Positions 33,815 through 43,000 of a DNA stretch of 64,000 nt are shown piece after piece. The position numbers were made by a program, and so were the translations under genes. Location: contig NZ_JAMSLR010000001.1 in assembly GCF_023806485.1 (NCBI RefSeq), forward strand, positions 186,001 to 250,000. The letters are read 5' to 3'. The stretch's first letter is position 1, and every line of letters starts with the position of its first letter. This stretch comes from Thermalbibacter longus (lineage in GTDB: Bacteria > Chloroflexota > Chloroflexia > Thermomicrobiales > Thermomicrobiaceae). The notes below the pieces were generated by a model. That model did not search any database, was not told the DNA's origin, and saw only the letters and a program-made list of their open reading frames with translations.

Positions 33815-34606
33815 ATGCGCCTTGCTGACAAAGTCGCGCTGGTGACGGGCAGTGGTTCGGGCATCGGGCGGGCTATCGCCGAGCGCTTCGCCCGCGAGGG
33901 AGCGCGGGTGATCGTCAATGACCTCCACCGCGATCGAGCCGAAGAGACGGTTCAGCGCATCGCCGCGGCCGGCGGGGAGGCGCTGGCGATCCAGGCGGAC
34001 GTGACGCAGAGCGCAGCGGTCCAGGCGATGGTCGAGCAGGGAATAGCCGCATTCGGCCAGATCGATATCCTGGTCAACAACGCCGGCGCCTCGCAGGGCG
34101 ACGATATCCTGACGTTCGACGAGGCCACTTGGGATTGGAATCTGGCCGTCGTCTTGAAAAGCGCCTATCTCTGCTCGCGGGCAGTGCTGCCGCGGATGAT
34201 CGAACGCCGGAGCGGCGCGATCGTCAACATCTCCTCGGTCAACGGCATCGCCGGGCTGGGCGAGGAGGCGTACAGCGCCGCCAAAGCCGGGATGAACGTG
34301 CTGACGAAGAACATGGCGGTCAAGTACGGCCGCTTCGGCATCCGGGTCAATGTCATCTGTCCGGGTACCATCCGCACGCCGATCTGGGGCCCGCGCCTGG
34401 AGAAAGACCCGCTGATCTTCGAGAAGCTGGCCAAATGGTACCCGCTGGGGCGGGTGGGCGAGCCAGAGGACATCGCCAATGCGGCGCTCTTTCTTGCCTC
34501 GGACGAGGCGTCCTGGATCACCGGCACCGTCCTCATCGTCGATGGGGGCCTCCTGGCCGGCAGCTACCGGATGACACTGGAGCTCGAGGGGAAATCAGAG
34601 GAGTAG
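33815..34606 (+). CDS. Short-chain dehydrogenase/reductase (SDR, classical)
   Basis: A 263-residue NAD(P)-dependent oxidoreductase. The cofactor motif TGSGSGIG is at residues 11-18, NNAG at 88-91, and the catalytic residues are S140/S141, Y153 and K157 (YSAAK). Many SDRs of this kind oxidise sugars, polyols or sugar acids, which fits the transporter beside it. ATG 33815 begins the family domain and has AGAAGGGAG upstream; the frame opens at 33755. It ends one base before the convergent stop of the SelA-fold enzyme. Substrate unknown. Confidence 0.92.
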   Translation: MRLADKVALVTGSGSGIGRAIAERFAREGARVIVNDLHRDRAEETVQRIAAAGGEALAIQADVTQSAAVQAMVEQGIAAFGQIDILVNNAGASQGDDILTFDEATWDWNLAVVLKSAYLCSRAVLPRMIERRSGAIVNISSVNGIAGLGEEAYSAAKAGMNVLTKNMAVKYGRFGIRVNVICPGTIRTPIWGPRLEKDPLIFEKLAKWYPLGRVGEPEDIANAALFLASDEASWITGTVLIVDGGLLAGSYRMTLELEGKSEE

Positions 34607-35758
34607 TCAGTCGCCCACTCTCCTTCCGGCCGTTGCCTGAATGATCGCCGTGACCCGCTCAGCGATCAGCTCCTCCTCGCCGGTTTCGAGCGTGTCCGGA
34701 GTGATGTAGACGCCACGATCGCCCGCCGGGGCTACCGCGATGCGCGGGTCGCCCTCCCAGAGCCGTTGCCGCAGCTCGCCGCCGGTTAGCCCAGCCTGCT
34801 CCGGATCGAGTTCGAGCAACAGCCGGGGCACGGGCTGGCCGGCCTCGTTCGGGAAGTCGCGGCGCGCCTTCGCGCCCGGCAGCCGGCTGAACTGCTCGAC
34901 CCAGCCCTGGACGATCGCCTCGCAGCGGGCGATCCGCGCCGCGTGGTCTTGCTGAAGGTACAGCTCGAGGGCGGTGAGGAGGCCGATCATCTCCTCGCGC
35001 CCCACCTTCATCGGCCGGCCGAGCCGCTGGTGCGGCGCGCCGTGGTGGAAGACAGCTTCGATCAGGTCGGCCCGGCCGACGATCAGCCCGCTCGCCTGCG
35101 GGCCGCGCAGGTCTTTCCCACCGCTGAAGATGGCCAGATCCGCTCCGAGATCGCGGGTGAATCGCCAAAGGTTCTCCGGCGGCGGGAGCTGGGCCGCGGC
35201 GTCGACGATGACCGGCACCCCGTGCGCGTGGGCGATCTCGATTACCTGGGACAAGGGGAGCGCTCCGCGACTCAGGTGCTCGCCGGCCATGTAGACCACC
35301 GCCGCCGTGCGCTCGGAGATGGCGGCCTCCAGCTCCCAGGGGAAAGTCTGGAGCACGTTGCCGATCTCGACCAGGCGGGCGCCGGCCAGCCGGATGGCAG
35401 GGTCGTAGGGGATGCGGTGGGCGGTGTGGATGATCACCTCATCCCTGGCCAAGACCGGATCGGGCATCTGGTCCACCAACTGGCTGATCGCTCTCAGGTC
35501 CGGGCCGGTCAGGCAGGCGAGTGTGGCGAGGAAGAGGCCGGCTGAGGCGCCGGTACAGACGTAGGCCGCCTCGTTGTGGGTCAGCTCGGCGATGCGCCGG
35601 CCAACGGCGCGTTGGAGTTCGAAGAGATCGACGTACCACTGGGCCGCCTCGGCCATCGCGGCCAGCACCTCAGGCGGCATGATGGAGCCACCCAGCCGGG
35701 TCAGGCGAGCATCGGCGTTGATCACGCGGCGCAGGCCGAGTCGCTGGTAGACATGCAT
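34607..35758 (-). CDS. SelA-fold PLP-dependent enzyme (seryl-tRNA selenium transferase-like lyase)
   Basis: A 383-residue fold-type I PLP enzyme of the SelA/DgaE group. VCTGASAGLFLATLACLTG (about 67-85) is the cofactor-phosphate region, IVDAAAQLPPP holds the ring-binding Asp, and K215 in FSGGKDLRGPQASG is the Schiff-base lysine. True SelA makes selenocysteinyl-tRNA, but no selB or tRNA-Sec is visible here. Relatives in sugar-use operons act on amino-sugar acids, for example glucosaminate 6-phosphate ammonia-lyase. The carbohydrate context favours the latter. ATG 35758 has AAGGAG seven bases upstream. It is divergent from the LacI-family regulator. Confidence 0.82.
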   Translation of the reverse strand: MHVYQRLGLRRVINADARLTRLGGSIMPPEVLAAMAEAAQWYVDLFELQRAVGRRIAELTHNEAAYVCTGASAGLFLATLACLTGPDLRAISQLVDQMPDPVLARDEVIIHTAHRIPYDPAIRLAGARLVEIGNVLQTFPWELEAAISERTAAVVYMAGEHLSRGALPLSQVIEIAHAHGVPVIVDAAAQLPPPENLWRFTRDLGADLAIFSGGKDLRGPQASGLIVGRADLIEAVFHHGAPHQRLGRPMKVGREEMIGLLTALELYLQQDHAARIARCEAIVQGWVEQFSRLPGAKARRDFPNEAGQPVPRLLLELDPEQAGLTGGELRQRLWEGDPRIAVAPAGDRGVYITPDTLETGEEELIAERVTAIIQATAGRRVGD

Positions 35759-35910
35759 CGGACTGCTCCTTCCACTGGCTTCGCTGGGCCTGGAGCCACG
35801 TGCCTGGTCGAGAGGCTTACCCGAGCACTGATCGTTAGCGGCAGTATCGTCTGGAGCCGCCGGAGGTGCAATCGCTGCCGCGGCCTAACGGCCGTTCTAG
35901 GCACAGAGGC

Positions 35911-35940
35911 TTGACGGAGCCGGCTGATGAGTGGTAGGAT
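35911..35940 (+). promoter_or_regulatory. Promoter of the LacI-family regulator gene
   Basis: TTGACG at 35911-35916, an 18-bp spacer and TAGGAT at 35935-35940. The predicted start of transcription, near 35947, falls inside the operator described next, leaving a leader of about 28 nt before GTG 35975. Confidence 0.6.
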
Positions 35941-35941
35941 A

Positions 35942-35970
35942 TCTGTACCGGTTTAGTGAAACGGTACAGA
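35942..35970. promoter_or_regulatory. LacI-type operator dyad on the regulator's own promoter
   Basis: TCTGTACCG at 35942-35950 and its perfect complement CGGTACAGA at 35962-35970, separated by 11 nt; three further TTT/AAA pairs lie inside with one base offset. It covers the expected transcription start and ends 4 nt before the regulator's start codon, so binding should block its own expression. It could also serve the divergent SelA-fold gene 184 nt away. Confidence 0.7.
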
Positions 35971-35974
35971 GAAC

Positions 35975-37000
35975 GTGCGCGAGCGAGCGAATCGAACGAC
36001 GATCCGGCGAGTTGCCCGCGAGGCGGGAGTCTCGGTCACGACGGTCTCGAACTACCTCAACGGCCGGCACTCGCAGATGAGCGCCGCCACCCGCGAGCGC
36101 GTCCGCGAGGCCATCGAGCGGCTGGGCTATCACCCCAACCACGTCGCGCGCAGCCTGGCCACTCGGCGTACCGCGACCATCGGGCTGATCATCAGCGAGC
36201 TGACCAATGCGCTGTATCCTCCGGTGATCCTGGGGGCGGAAGCGGCCTGTCGCCAGGCGCAGTACAGCTTGCTCCTCGCCAACGCCCCGGACGCCGGTTC
36301 GGAGCGCCGAGCTGTCGAGCTGATGCGGCGCAAGCAGGTCGATGGCTTGATCCTCTTCTCCGTCTCGTTCATCGACATTGCCAACGACCACCTGCTGCGT
36401 GCCCATGAGGAGGGGGTGCCGATCGTCGTGATCAACCGCACCATGCCGGAGGGGGCCCCCATTCCCAGGGTCGTGCTCGACAACTTCCGCGGGGCTTACC
36501 TGGCAACCCGGCACCTCGTCGAGCTCGGTCACCGGCGCATCGCGCATATCGCCGGGCCATCCAACCGCTTTACCGGACTGGATCGCCGAGCCGGCTACCT
36601 GGCTGCGCTGGCCGAAGCAGGGCTGGAGAGCGACCCGAGGCTGGTGGTCGAAGGCGACTACAGCTTCGAGAGTGGCTATCAGGGCATGCGCACACTGCTC
36701 GACCACCGGCCGAGCGCCGTCTTCGTCGGCGGCGACGCGATGGCACTCGGCGCCCTGCGTGCGATCCGCGATTCCGGCCTGCGCGTTCCTGACGATCTCT
36801 CGCTGGTGGCGTTCGGGAACCCGGATTTCGTCCACTACGCCACGCCGGCGCTCACCACGGTCGATCTCCCGATCGTCGAAGCTGGGCAGATTGCGGTCGA
36901 GCTACTGCTGGAACGGATCGCAGTGCCGGAGACGCCGGAGGAGACGCGAGTGCTCCAGCCCGGCCTGCTTGTGCGCGAATCGGCGATCCCCCTCGCGTGA
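35975..37000 (+). CDS. LacI-family transcriptional regulator
   Basis: A 341-residue sugar-responsive repressor. The N-terminal HTH is typical (TIRRVAREAGVSVTTVSNYLNG, about residues 9-30), with the hinge-helix region GYHPNHVARSLATRRT next, then a periplasmic-binding-protein-like sensor domain (IGLIISELTNALYPPVI through to the C-terminal VDLPIVEAGQIAVELLL). It starts with GTG 35975; no strong ribosome site is visible because the operator dyad occupies that position. It precedes the second ABC importer operon by 86 nt and probably regulates it or the whole 29-41 kb region. Confidence 0.92.
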   Translation: MRERANRTTIRRVAREAGVSVTTVSNYLNGRHSQMSAATRERVREAIERLGYHPNHVARSLATRRTATIGLIISELTNALYPPVILGAEAACRQAQYSLLLANAPDAGSERRAVELMRRKQVDGLILFSVSFIDIANDHLLRAHEEGVPIVVINRTMPEGAPIPRVVLDNFRGAYLATRHLVELGHRRIAHIAGPSNRFTGLDRRAGYLAALAEAGLESDPRLVVEGDYSFESGYQGMRTLLDHRPSAVFVGGDAMALGALRAIRDSGLRVPDDLSLVAFGNPDFVHYATPALTTVDLPIVEAGQIAVELLLERIAVPETPEETRVLQPGLLVRESAIPLA

Positions 37001-37085
37001 GGAGGCGCAGGCGGAAGGAGGACGATATCGAAAGATGGCTCGAGCATGAGCTACCAGCAACGGTGATGACCGAGGGCCAGGGTTG

Positions 37086-38528
37086 ATGGAGGAGGAGTCG
37101 ACCCTGAGCATTCGCCATCGATCATCGAGCCTGTCCGCACGACTGAGCCGGCGTGATCTGCTGCGCCGCGCAGCGCTGCTCGGTGCCGGGACTGGTCTCG
37201 TGCCCCTGCTAGCCGCATGTGCTCGAGAGGAGGCCGCCGCCCCTGGTGCACCCACCACGCCGCAGGCAGCTCCTTCCCCGGCGGCAGGGCAGACACCGGC
37301 TGCAGGCGCGAAGGCAGTGACGCTGGACTTCGTCGTTTGGAGCTACAGCGTCGAGACGATTCAGGACAACATCAAACGCTTCCAGGAAAAGTATCCTGGC
37401 ATCACCGTGAATCTCAGCGACTTTTCGTGGAACGCCTACCATGAGACGATGGTTAACCGGTTCCAATCGAAGACACCGACCGATGTCGCCTACAACGGCG
37501 AGGATTGGCTGCCGGAATTCGCCGCGGCCGGCTGGGTCGTGCCGCTGGAGGACTACTTCGACTGGGTCAAGGGTTACGAGGACAAGACTTTCCCCTTTGC
37601 CTGGCAGAGCATGATCTACCAGGGCAAGGTATACGGCCTGCCGTACTACGCCGACACGATCACCTTCCTGTACAACGAGAAGGTGCTCCAAGACGCAGGC
37701 ATCAACGCCCCTCCCGAGACCTGGGAGGAGGTCACCGAGCAGGCCAAGTTCCTCCAGCAGCGGGGAATGGAGTTCCCATTCATTGCCGAGATCGCTCAAG
37801 ACCTGCCGAACACCACCTCGGCGTTCGCGAGCATGGTCTTCGGCCGGGGCGGCGACCTCTTCGATGAAGAGGGCAACCTCCTGTTGAGCGACCCCAACAG
37901 CCCGGCGGCGCAGCAGTTCCGCTGGATCGTGGACGCGCGGAACCAGGACAAGATTCTGACGTATGTGCCACACGAGACCGATGTGATCAAGGCTATGAAC
38001 ACTGGCCAGCATGCCTTCACGGTGCTGTTTAACTATAATCTGGCCGAGCTCAACAACAAGGCGCGCTCGCCGCTGGCCGGGCAGTTCAAGCTCGGGCTGA
38101 TGCCGGGCGAAACCCACGAGTGCTACGGCTTCGCCAAGTTCTACAACATGACCCAGATGGCCGTAGACCGCGGGCCGGACGTGATCGACGCCTGCGGCAA
38201 GTTCATCCAGTACTTCGGTGGCGAGGTCGACGGCGAATACCACGTGGCCAAGCGCTGGGCAGTCGAGAAGGGGCTCGGCTTCGGCCAGAAGCCGCTGATG
38301 GACGACCCGGACGTGCAGCAGACCTTCTCCCAGTGGATCGATGTCGATCTCTGGAAGCAGCAGCTCGAGAAGGCGAAGGCGCTCCGCCAGTTCGTCTGGT
38401 ACGGCATCTGGAGCGAGTTCTTCCGCCGCGAGTATGTCCGCGCGATCGCTGGCGAGACGAGCGTGGAGGACGCGCTGGAGTCAGTCACCCGGCAGTGGGA
38501 TCAGCTCAAGCAGCAATATGGCGGTTGA
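37086..38528 (+). CDS. Carbohydrate ABC transporter substrate-binding lipoprotein, second system
   Basis: A 480-residue extracellular solute-binding protein with a twin-arginine motif (SRRDLLRR, residues 21-28) and a lipobox ending at C45 (LLAAC), followed by a Pro/Ala-rich linker. The body starts VTLDFVVWSYSVETIQDNIK and contains typical family 1 features (VYGLPYYADTITFLYNEKVL). Export by Tat and lipid anchoring are expected. ATG 37086 is chosen over TTG 37083. Two permeases follow, without an ATPase gene. Substrate unknown. Confidence 0.92.
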   Translation: MEEESTLSIRHRSSSLSARLSRRDLLRRAALLGAGTGLVPLLAACAREEAAAPGAPTTPQAAPSPAAGQTPAAGAKAVTLDFVVWSYSVETIQDNIKRFQEKYPGITVNLSDFSWNAYHETMVNRFQSKTPTDVAYNGEDWLPEFAAAGWVVPLEDYFDWVKGYEDKTFPFAWQSMIYQGKVYGLPYYADTITFLYNEKVLQDAGINAPPETWEEVTEQAKFLQQRGMEFPFIAEIAQDLPNTTSAFASMVFGRGGDLFDEEGNLLLSDPNSPAAQQFRWIVDARNQDKILTYVPHETDVIKAMNTGQHAFTVLFNYNLAELNNKARSPLAGQFKLGLMPGETHECYGFAKFYNMTQMAVDRGPDVIDACGKFIQYFGGEVDGEYHVAKRWAVEKGLGFGQKPLMDDPDVQQTFSQWIDVDLWKQQLEKAKALRQFVWYGIWSEFFRREYVRAIAGETSVEDALESVTRQWDQLKQQYGG

Positions 38529-38557
38529 CGGTCGCTGGGAAGAGTCTGGTACCTGAA

Positions 38558-38627
38558 GCCCGGTGAGGGAGGATGGCACGGAGCGACAGGGGGTACCCGG
38601 ACCCAGGCCAGTCGCTCCCCACCGGGC
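38558..38627 (+). terminator. Nested stem-loop between the second binding-protein and permease genes
   Basis: Outer arms GCCCGGTG (38558-38565) and CACCGGGC (38620-38627); inner arms GGAGCGAC (38580-38587) and GTCGCTCC (38611-38618). It occupies the same position as the 30626-30663 hairpin of the first importer but differs in sequence, which supports a shared regulatory purpose (partial termination or mRNA protection). Confidence 0.5.
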
Positions 38628-38645
38628 CGAAGCGCGGGAGGCTAC

Positions 38646-39593
38646 ATGGGCGATACGACCGCGCCGCGTGGCGAGGCGCAGGCGCTGGCAGTCGAGCAAC
38701 GATGGTCATACCGGTGGCGAGTCGCGCGTTCAGGCGCCTTGATGACGTTGCCGGCGCTGCTGGTGATCGCTCTCTTCACCATCTATCCATTCTGGTACGC
38801 GCTCAACGAGAGCCTGCACCTCTCCTCGCCGATTCTGGGGCGCCGGTTCGTCGGCCTGGATAACTTCCGCAACGTGATAACCAGCCCGTACTTCCTCGAC
38901 GCGGCGCGCACGACGCTGATCTTCGCTGCCATTGCCGTGCCCGTGCTGGTGGTGCTTGGGGTGCTGGTCGCTCTGCTTCTCAACGAGCGATTTCCCGGGA
39001 ACACGCTTTTGCGCGCCGGGATGCTCCTGCCCTGGGCTATCCCGGCCAGCGTCGTCGGGGTCATCTGGAAGTGGGTTTTTCTCGATAGCTGGGGCGCGCT
39101 GAATGCTGGCCTCTACTCCCTGGGCTTGATCGATAACTATATCTCCTGGCTGACCACGCCCTGGCTGGCGCGCTTCGCTGTGATCGTCGCCTTCACCTGG
39201 TCACAGCTCCCGCTCGTCGCCATCTTGCTCCTGGCGGCGTTGCAGGCGATTCCTGACGAGCTGTACGAGGCCGCGGCGATCGATGGGGCAAGTGCCGTGT
39301 CCCGCTTCTGGGCCGTCACGCTCCCGGGCATCCGGCCGATGCTCGTGATCGTGACACTGTACGAGATCCTGATGGCGCTGAATGTCTTCGATATCACCTA
39401 CGCGATGACTGGAGGCGGCCCCGGTACGGCGACGAGCCTGCTGACCTACTACATCTGGGCTGAGACCTTCAAGATGCTGAACTTCGGTAACGGTGCCGCC
39501 CTGGCGGTCGTGATCGCTCTTCTCGCGCTGGCGTTCATCGCCGCGATCGTCCGGGCCCTGCCGAAGGAGGCGCTGTTGGGAGAGCATGCATGA
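38646..39593 (+). CDS. Carbohydrate ABC transporter permease (MalF/UgpA type), second system
   Basis: A 315-residue permease with about six transmembrane segments beginning near residue 32 (ALMTLPALLVIALFTIYPFW). The EAA loop reads LYEAAAIDGASAVSRFWAVTLP. ATG 38646 has GCGGGAGG upstream. Its end overlaps the next permease as ATGA, indicating coupled translation. Confidence 0.93.
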   Translation: MGDTTAPRGEAQALAVEQRWSYRWRVARSGALMTLPALLVIALFTIYPFWYALNESLHLSSPILGRRFVGLDNFRNVITSPYFLDAARTTLIFAAIAVPVLVVLGVLVALLLNERFPGNTLLRAGMLLPWAIPASVVGVIWKWVFLDSWGALNAGLYSLGLIDNYISWLTTPWLARFAVIVAFTWSQLPLVAILLLAALQAIPDELYEAAAIDGASAVSRFWAVTLPGIRPMLVIVTLYEILMALNVFDITYAMTGGGPGTATSLLTYYIWAETFKMLNFGNGAALAVVIALLALAFIAAIVRALPKEALLGEHA

Positions 39594-40480
39594 GACGACG
39601 CTCGCCTGCTCAACGCGCGCTGATCGCTGCTGGTGCGGTGCTGCTAGCGCTATTCTGGTTCGGCCCCTTCGTGCTGGTGGGGATCGGCAGCGTCATTCCG
39701 GAGGGAAACCTGCTCTCGTTCCCGCCGCGCTGGTTTGCGAACCCACCGTTCCTCGGGAACTACCGGTATATCTTTACCGGTGAGATTCCGCAGACCTATC
39801 TGGAGCGTGGCGCGCTTAGGAGCATGATCTCGCAGGAGGTCCGGCTCGTCCCCCGAGCGATGCTCAATAGCGTGCTGATCGCGACGGCGGTGATGTTCTC
39901 GAGCCTCACGCTGGGGAGTCTGGCAGCCTACGCATACGCCCGGCTGCGCTTTCCTGGCCGGGCGGCCACCTTTAATTTCATCCTGGTCAGTCGCCTGATC
40001 CCCACAGTGGCGCTGGCTATCCCGTACTACGCGATCGTTCTCCGCTTGGGGCTGCTCAACACCCACTGGGCGTTGATTGCGATCTACACCGTCTTGACGT
40101 TGCCGTTCAGCATCCTTGTTCTAACGCTCTACTTCCGAACTATCCCTGCCGAGATCGATGAGGCCGCGCAGGTCGAGGGTGCATCGTCGCTGCAGGTGCT
40201 TCGCCACATCACCTTGCCGCTGTCGTTGCCCAGCCTGGTGGGTACCGGACTCTTCACGTTCATGCTGGCCTACAGCGAGTTCCTCTTCGGCCTTCTGATC
40301 AGCACTAGCGCTAGTACCCGTACTCTGCCGGTCACACTCGGAACGCTCTCGACCAATCCGGACGTCGCCTGGGGGCTGATGATGGCCAGTATCGTGGTCG
40401 GTAGCGTGCCGACGCTGATACTGGTGATTCCGGTATGGCGCTTCATGGTGCGTGGCCTCATGAGTGGCGCGGTGCACTGA
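39590..40480 (+). CDS. Carbohydrate ABC transporter permease (MalG/UgpE type), second system
   Basis: A 296-residue permease. The first hydrophobic segment is AAGAVLLALFWFGPFVLVGIG, and the EAA loop is EIDEAAQVEGASSLQVLRHITLP. It overlaps the preceding permease by 4 nt. No ATPase gene follows; the nearest is at 32595-33695. The insertion between the first and second membrane segments (residues about 45-90, IFTGEIPQTYLERGALRS...) is longer than usual for this family. Confidence 0.93.
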   Translation: MRRRSPAQRALIAAGAVLLALFWFGPFVLVGIGSVIPEGNLLSFPPRWFANPPFLGNYRYIFTGEIPQTYLERGALRSMISQEVRLVPRAMLNSVLIATAVMFSSLTLGSLAAYAYARLRFPGRAATFNFILVSRLIPTVALAIPYYAIVLRLGLLNTHWALIAIYTVLTLPFSILVLTLYFRTIPAEIDEAAQVEGASSLQVLRHITLPLSLPSLVGTGLFTFMLAYSEFLFGLLISTSASTRTLPVTLGTLSTNPDVAWGLMMASIVVGSVPTLILVIPVWRFMVRGLMSGAVH

Positions 40481-40572
40481 GGGGCCCGGGTTTACGACGC
40501 GGGCATCCGGTGCGGTACCATGATCGGCTGCGGAGGCCGATCGATTCCTGAGTCGCGGAGCGGGAGAGAGGG

Positions 40573-41343
40573 ATGGAGCAAACTGGGGAGGTTGAGCTCG
40601 GTCGCATGACCTCGCCGGAGGCCGCGACTGCTCTGGCCAGGGCGGAGGTGGCAATTATTCCCGTCGGAGCGACCGAGCAGCACGGGCCGAACCTGACACT
40701 CGAGACCGACACCACCATCGCGCATCGCCTGTCGGTGCTACTGGCGCGTAGACTGTACCCGTGCGCCGTCGTCGTGCCCCCCGTTCCCTTCGGTGTCAGT
40801 CATCACCATCTCGGCTTCGCCGGCACGCTCACGGTGGCGCCGGAGACGTTTATCGCGATCGTTCTGGATCTCGTCCGCAGCTTGCGGCATCACGGCATCC
40901 GGCGCTTCTTCATCATCGATGGTCATGCTGGCAACCAGGGGGTGCTCGAGGTGCTGATGACTAAGCTGCGCTTCGAGCTGGGGGTACAGGCGGCGTACCT
41001 CTTCTACTTCACCCTGGCGAGCGACGTGATCGAGCGAGGAGTGTGCAGCCAGCGCTGGGGACATGCCTGCGAAGTGGAAACGTCGGTCGCGCTGGCGCTC
41101 GAGCCGGGCCTGGTGCGGCAGCAGACGCTGGCCGCTGGCGAACTCCACCCGCCGAGCATGCCGTTCGTCGACCCGTGGAGGGCGCCTCGTCTGGGCGTGC
41201 CGCAGGCGTTCGAGGAGATCACAGGTAATGGGGCGCTTGGCGATGCGCGGCAGGCCAGCCCCGAATTCGGCCAGGCGATCGTCGATCGTGTCATCGAGCG
41301 GGCACAGACCTTCCTCGAGGCGTTTTTACGCCAGCCGGTTTGA
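40573..41343 (+). CDS. Creatininase-family amidohydrolase
   Basis: A 256-residue metal-dependent hydrolase of the creatininase family, whose members open cyclic amides or cleave C-N bonds. The motifs are complete: PVGATEQHGPNLTLETD (E35, H37, D46), GVSHHHLGFAGT, IIDGHAGNQG, and GHACEVETS with its Glu ligand. ATG 40573 follows a GGGAGAGAGGG stretch. It stands 92 nt after the second importer and could be part of its operon, in which case the imported compound may be a cyclic amide or amino sugar. True substrate unknown. Confidence 0.88.
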   Translation: MEQTGEVELGRMTSPEAATALARAEVAIIPVGATEQHGPNLTLETDTTIAHRLSVLLARRLYPCAVVVPPVPFGVSHHHLGFAGTLTVAPETFIAIVLDLVRSLRHHGIRRFFIIDGHAGNQGVLEVLMTKLRFELGVQAAYLFYFTLASDVIERGVCSQRWGHACEVETSVALALEPGLVRQQTLAAGELHPPSMPFVDPWRAPRLGVPQAFEEITGNGALGDARQASPEFGQAIVDRVIERAQTFLEAFLRQPV

Positions 41344-41531
41344 ACTCGCGCGTTGAGCCTGTGGGGGCTCGACCAGCATCCCGTGCTCGATCGTTCCGCG
41401 CCCCTTCCCGATCGAGCGGCTAACGGCCGGGCTCGCGATCATCGTGACGAGCCTCAGCCTATTCTCATCTGCGCTATCCTTGGGCTAAGCGTCTAGGTGA
41501 TGCCCGGCTCGGGCGGCGCGGGAGGAGCTCG

Positions 41532-42773
41532 ATGGCCCCGGTGGAGTACGATGCGATCGTCGTCGGAGCACGGATCGCCGGGAGCGCGACGGCCCTCCAC
41601 CTTGCCCGGCACGGCTACACCGTGCTCCTGCTCGACCGCGATCGTTTCCCGAGCCCCACGCTCTCCACACACCTCTTCTTCACCGATACCCTCGGCGCCT
41701 TCCGCGAGCTGGGCGTACTCGAGCGGGTGCTGGCCGTCGACGCCCCTCGCCTGCGCTGGCTGCGCTTCCCGTACGTGGCGGCGCCGTTCCCTGAGCACGA
41801 CGGGCTTGATTTCGCGCTCTGCATCCGCCGGGAGGTGCTGGACACGATTCTGCTGGAACAGGCCGCGGCCCAGCCCGGGATCACGGTTCAGGCCGGCACC
41901 CAGGTTACCGGGCTCATCTGGGATGACGACCGCGTCGTTGGTGTTCGCTACCGGGCTCGGAGGGGCCGGACCGAGGGCGAGGTTCGCGCTCGGATCGTGA
42001 TCGGGGCCGATGGTCGCGGCTCATTCGTGGCGCGCGCCGCTGGAGCCGTCGAATACGACGCGGTCCCGCCGCTGTTCGCCTGGTACTACGCCTACATGAT
42101 CGACGTTCCGCTCGACGATCCGCCGAGCGCTGCCGCCTTTCGTGGGCCGTTCCCGGAAGTCGGCGCTGAGTACTCGGCGGCCTTCATATTCCCGGCCGAC
42201 GGTGGGTTGACGCTGGTCGGCTTCGGGGTCGAACATGCCGCTTTTGGCCGGTTTCGCCGGAATGTGCGTCAGAGCTTCTTCGCCGGCCTGCGGTCGCTGC
42301 CGGCCGTCTGGGAGCGGGTGGGGCAGGCCCGGCTGGTGAGCCGGGTCCTAGGCACGGGTCATCTCCCCAACTTCTTCCGCGCTGCCTGGGGGCCGGGCTG
42401 GGCACTGGTCGGTGATGCCGGGTGCCACAAGGATCCGCACACCGTGCAAGGTATGGGCGATGCGGTGCGCAGCGCCCGCTTACTGGCTACCGCGCTCGAC
42501 CGGTGGTGGCGGGGGCAGGCGAGCGAGGAGGAGTCCCTTTCCTGGTACCAGCACGAACGGGATGCTGATCTCCGGCCGATGTACGACTTCACCACCTTTC
42601 GCTTGCAAGCACAGGTGGGCGACGAGATCTGGGAGCGCTTCAACCAGCTCACCTGGGAAGACGAGGGGCTGGCGTGCAGGCGCGTGGCCGCGATGACGCA
42701 CGCGGTCCATCCCGCGGATGTCTACACGCCGGAAGCGGTGCTCCGGGCGGTGCATGCCCATTCGGCGGCCTGA
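41532..42773 (+). CDS. FAD-dependent monooxygenase/geranylgeranyl reductase-like flavoprotein
   Basis: A 413-residue flavoprotein of the PHBH-like superfamily. The FAD motif is DAIVVGARIAGSATALHLAR (about 7-26, with Ala in the second Gly position), IVIGADGRGSFVA is the middle NAD(P)/FAD segment, and WALVGDAGCHKDPHTVQGMGDA the late GD motif. It has no extra C-terminal thioredoxin-like domain. Relatives hydroxylate aromatics or reduce isoprenoid double bonds. ATG 41532 has GGGAGGAG upstream. It is monocistronic, separated by 372 nt from the respiratory operon. Confidence 0.82.
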   Translation: MAPVEYDAIVVGARIAGSATALHLARHGYTVLLLDRDRFPSPTLSTHLFFTDTLGAFRELGVLERVLAVDAPRLRWLRFPYVAAPFPEHDGLDFALCIRREVLDTILLEQAAAQPGITVQAGTQVTGLIWDDDRVVGVRYRARRGRTEGEVRARIVIGADGRGSFVARAAGAVEYDAVPPLFAWYYAYMIDVPLDDPPSAAAFRGPFPEVGAEYSAAFIFPADGGLTLVGFGVEHAAFGRFRRNVRQSFFAGLRSLPAVWERVGQARLVSRVLGTGHLPNFFRAAWGPGWALVGDAGCHKDPHTVQGMGDAVRSARLLATALDRWWRGQASEEESLSWYQHERDADLRPMYDFTTFRLQAQVGDEIWERFNQLTWEDEGLACRRVAAMTHAVHPADVYTPEAVLRAVHAHSAA

Positions 42774-42964
42774 CCGCAAGCTGAGCCCGGAGCTGACAGC
42801 TCCGCCACTGATGGGTCAGGGTAGCGCCAGAGCGGCCGGCGACCGGCCCCTGGGCCAGACGGTGGCGGACGTACCCGTGTCTGGAGCCGTGATCGAGGAA
42901 CAGGCGTTGACGCCCGTAGCGGCTGGCTCTCGCCAACGATATGGGAATCACTCCGATGGGGGAC

Positions 42965-42993
42965 TTGACAACGGGGCTGCTCCGCAGCATGCT
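42965..42993 (+). promoter_or_regulatory. Promoter P1 of the Act operon
   Basis: TTGACA (42965-42970), 17-bp spacer, CATGCT (42988-42993; an 18-bp spacer gives ATGCTA). The -10 region GCATGCTAC is repeated exactly in P2, 63 bp downstream. The rest of the 372-nt gap shows no gene. Confidence 0.55.
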
Positions 42994-43000
42994 ACTGGAG

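Noticed and set aside
34607-35758. True selenocysteine synthase (SelA)
   Set aside because: No selB, selD or tRNA-Sec nearby, the protein is short for SelA, and the context is sugar metabolism.
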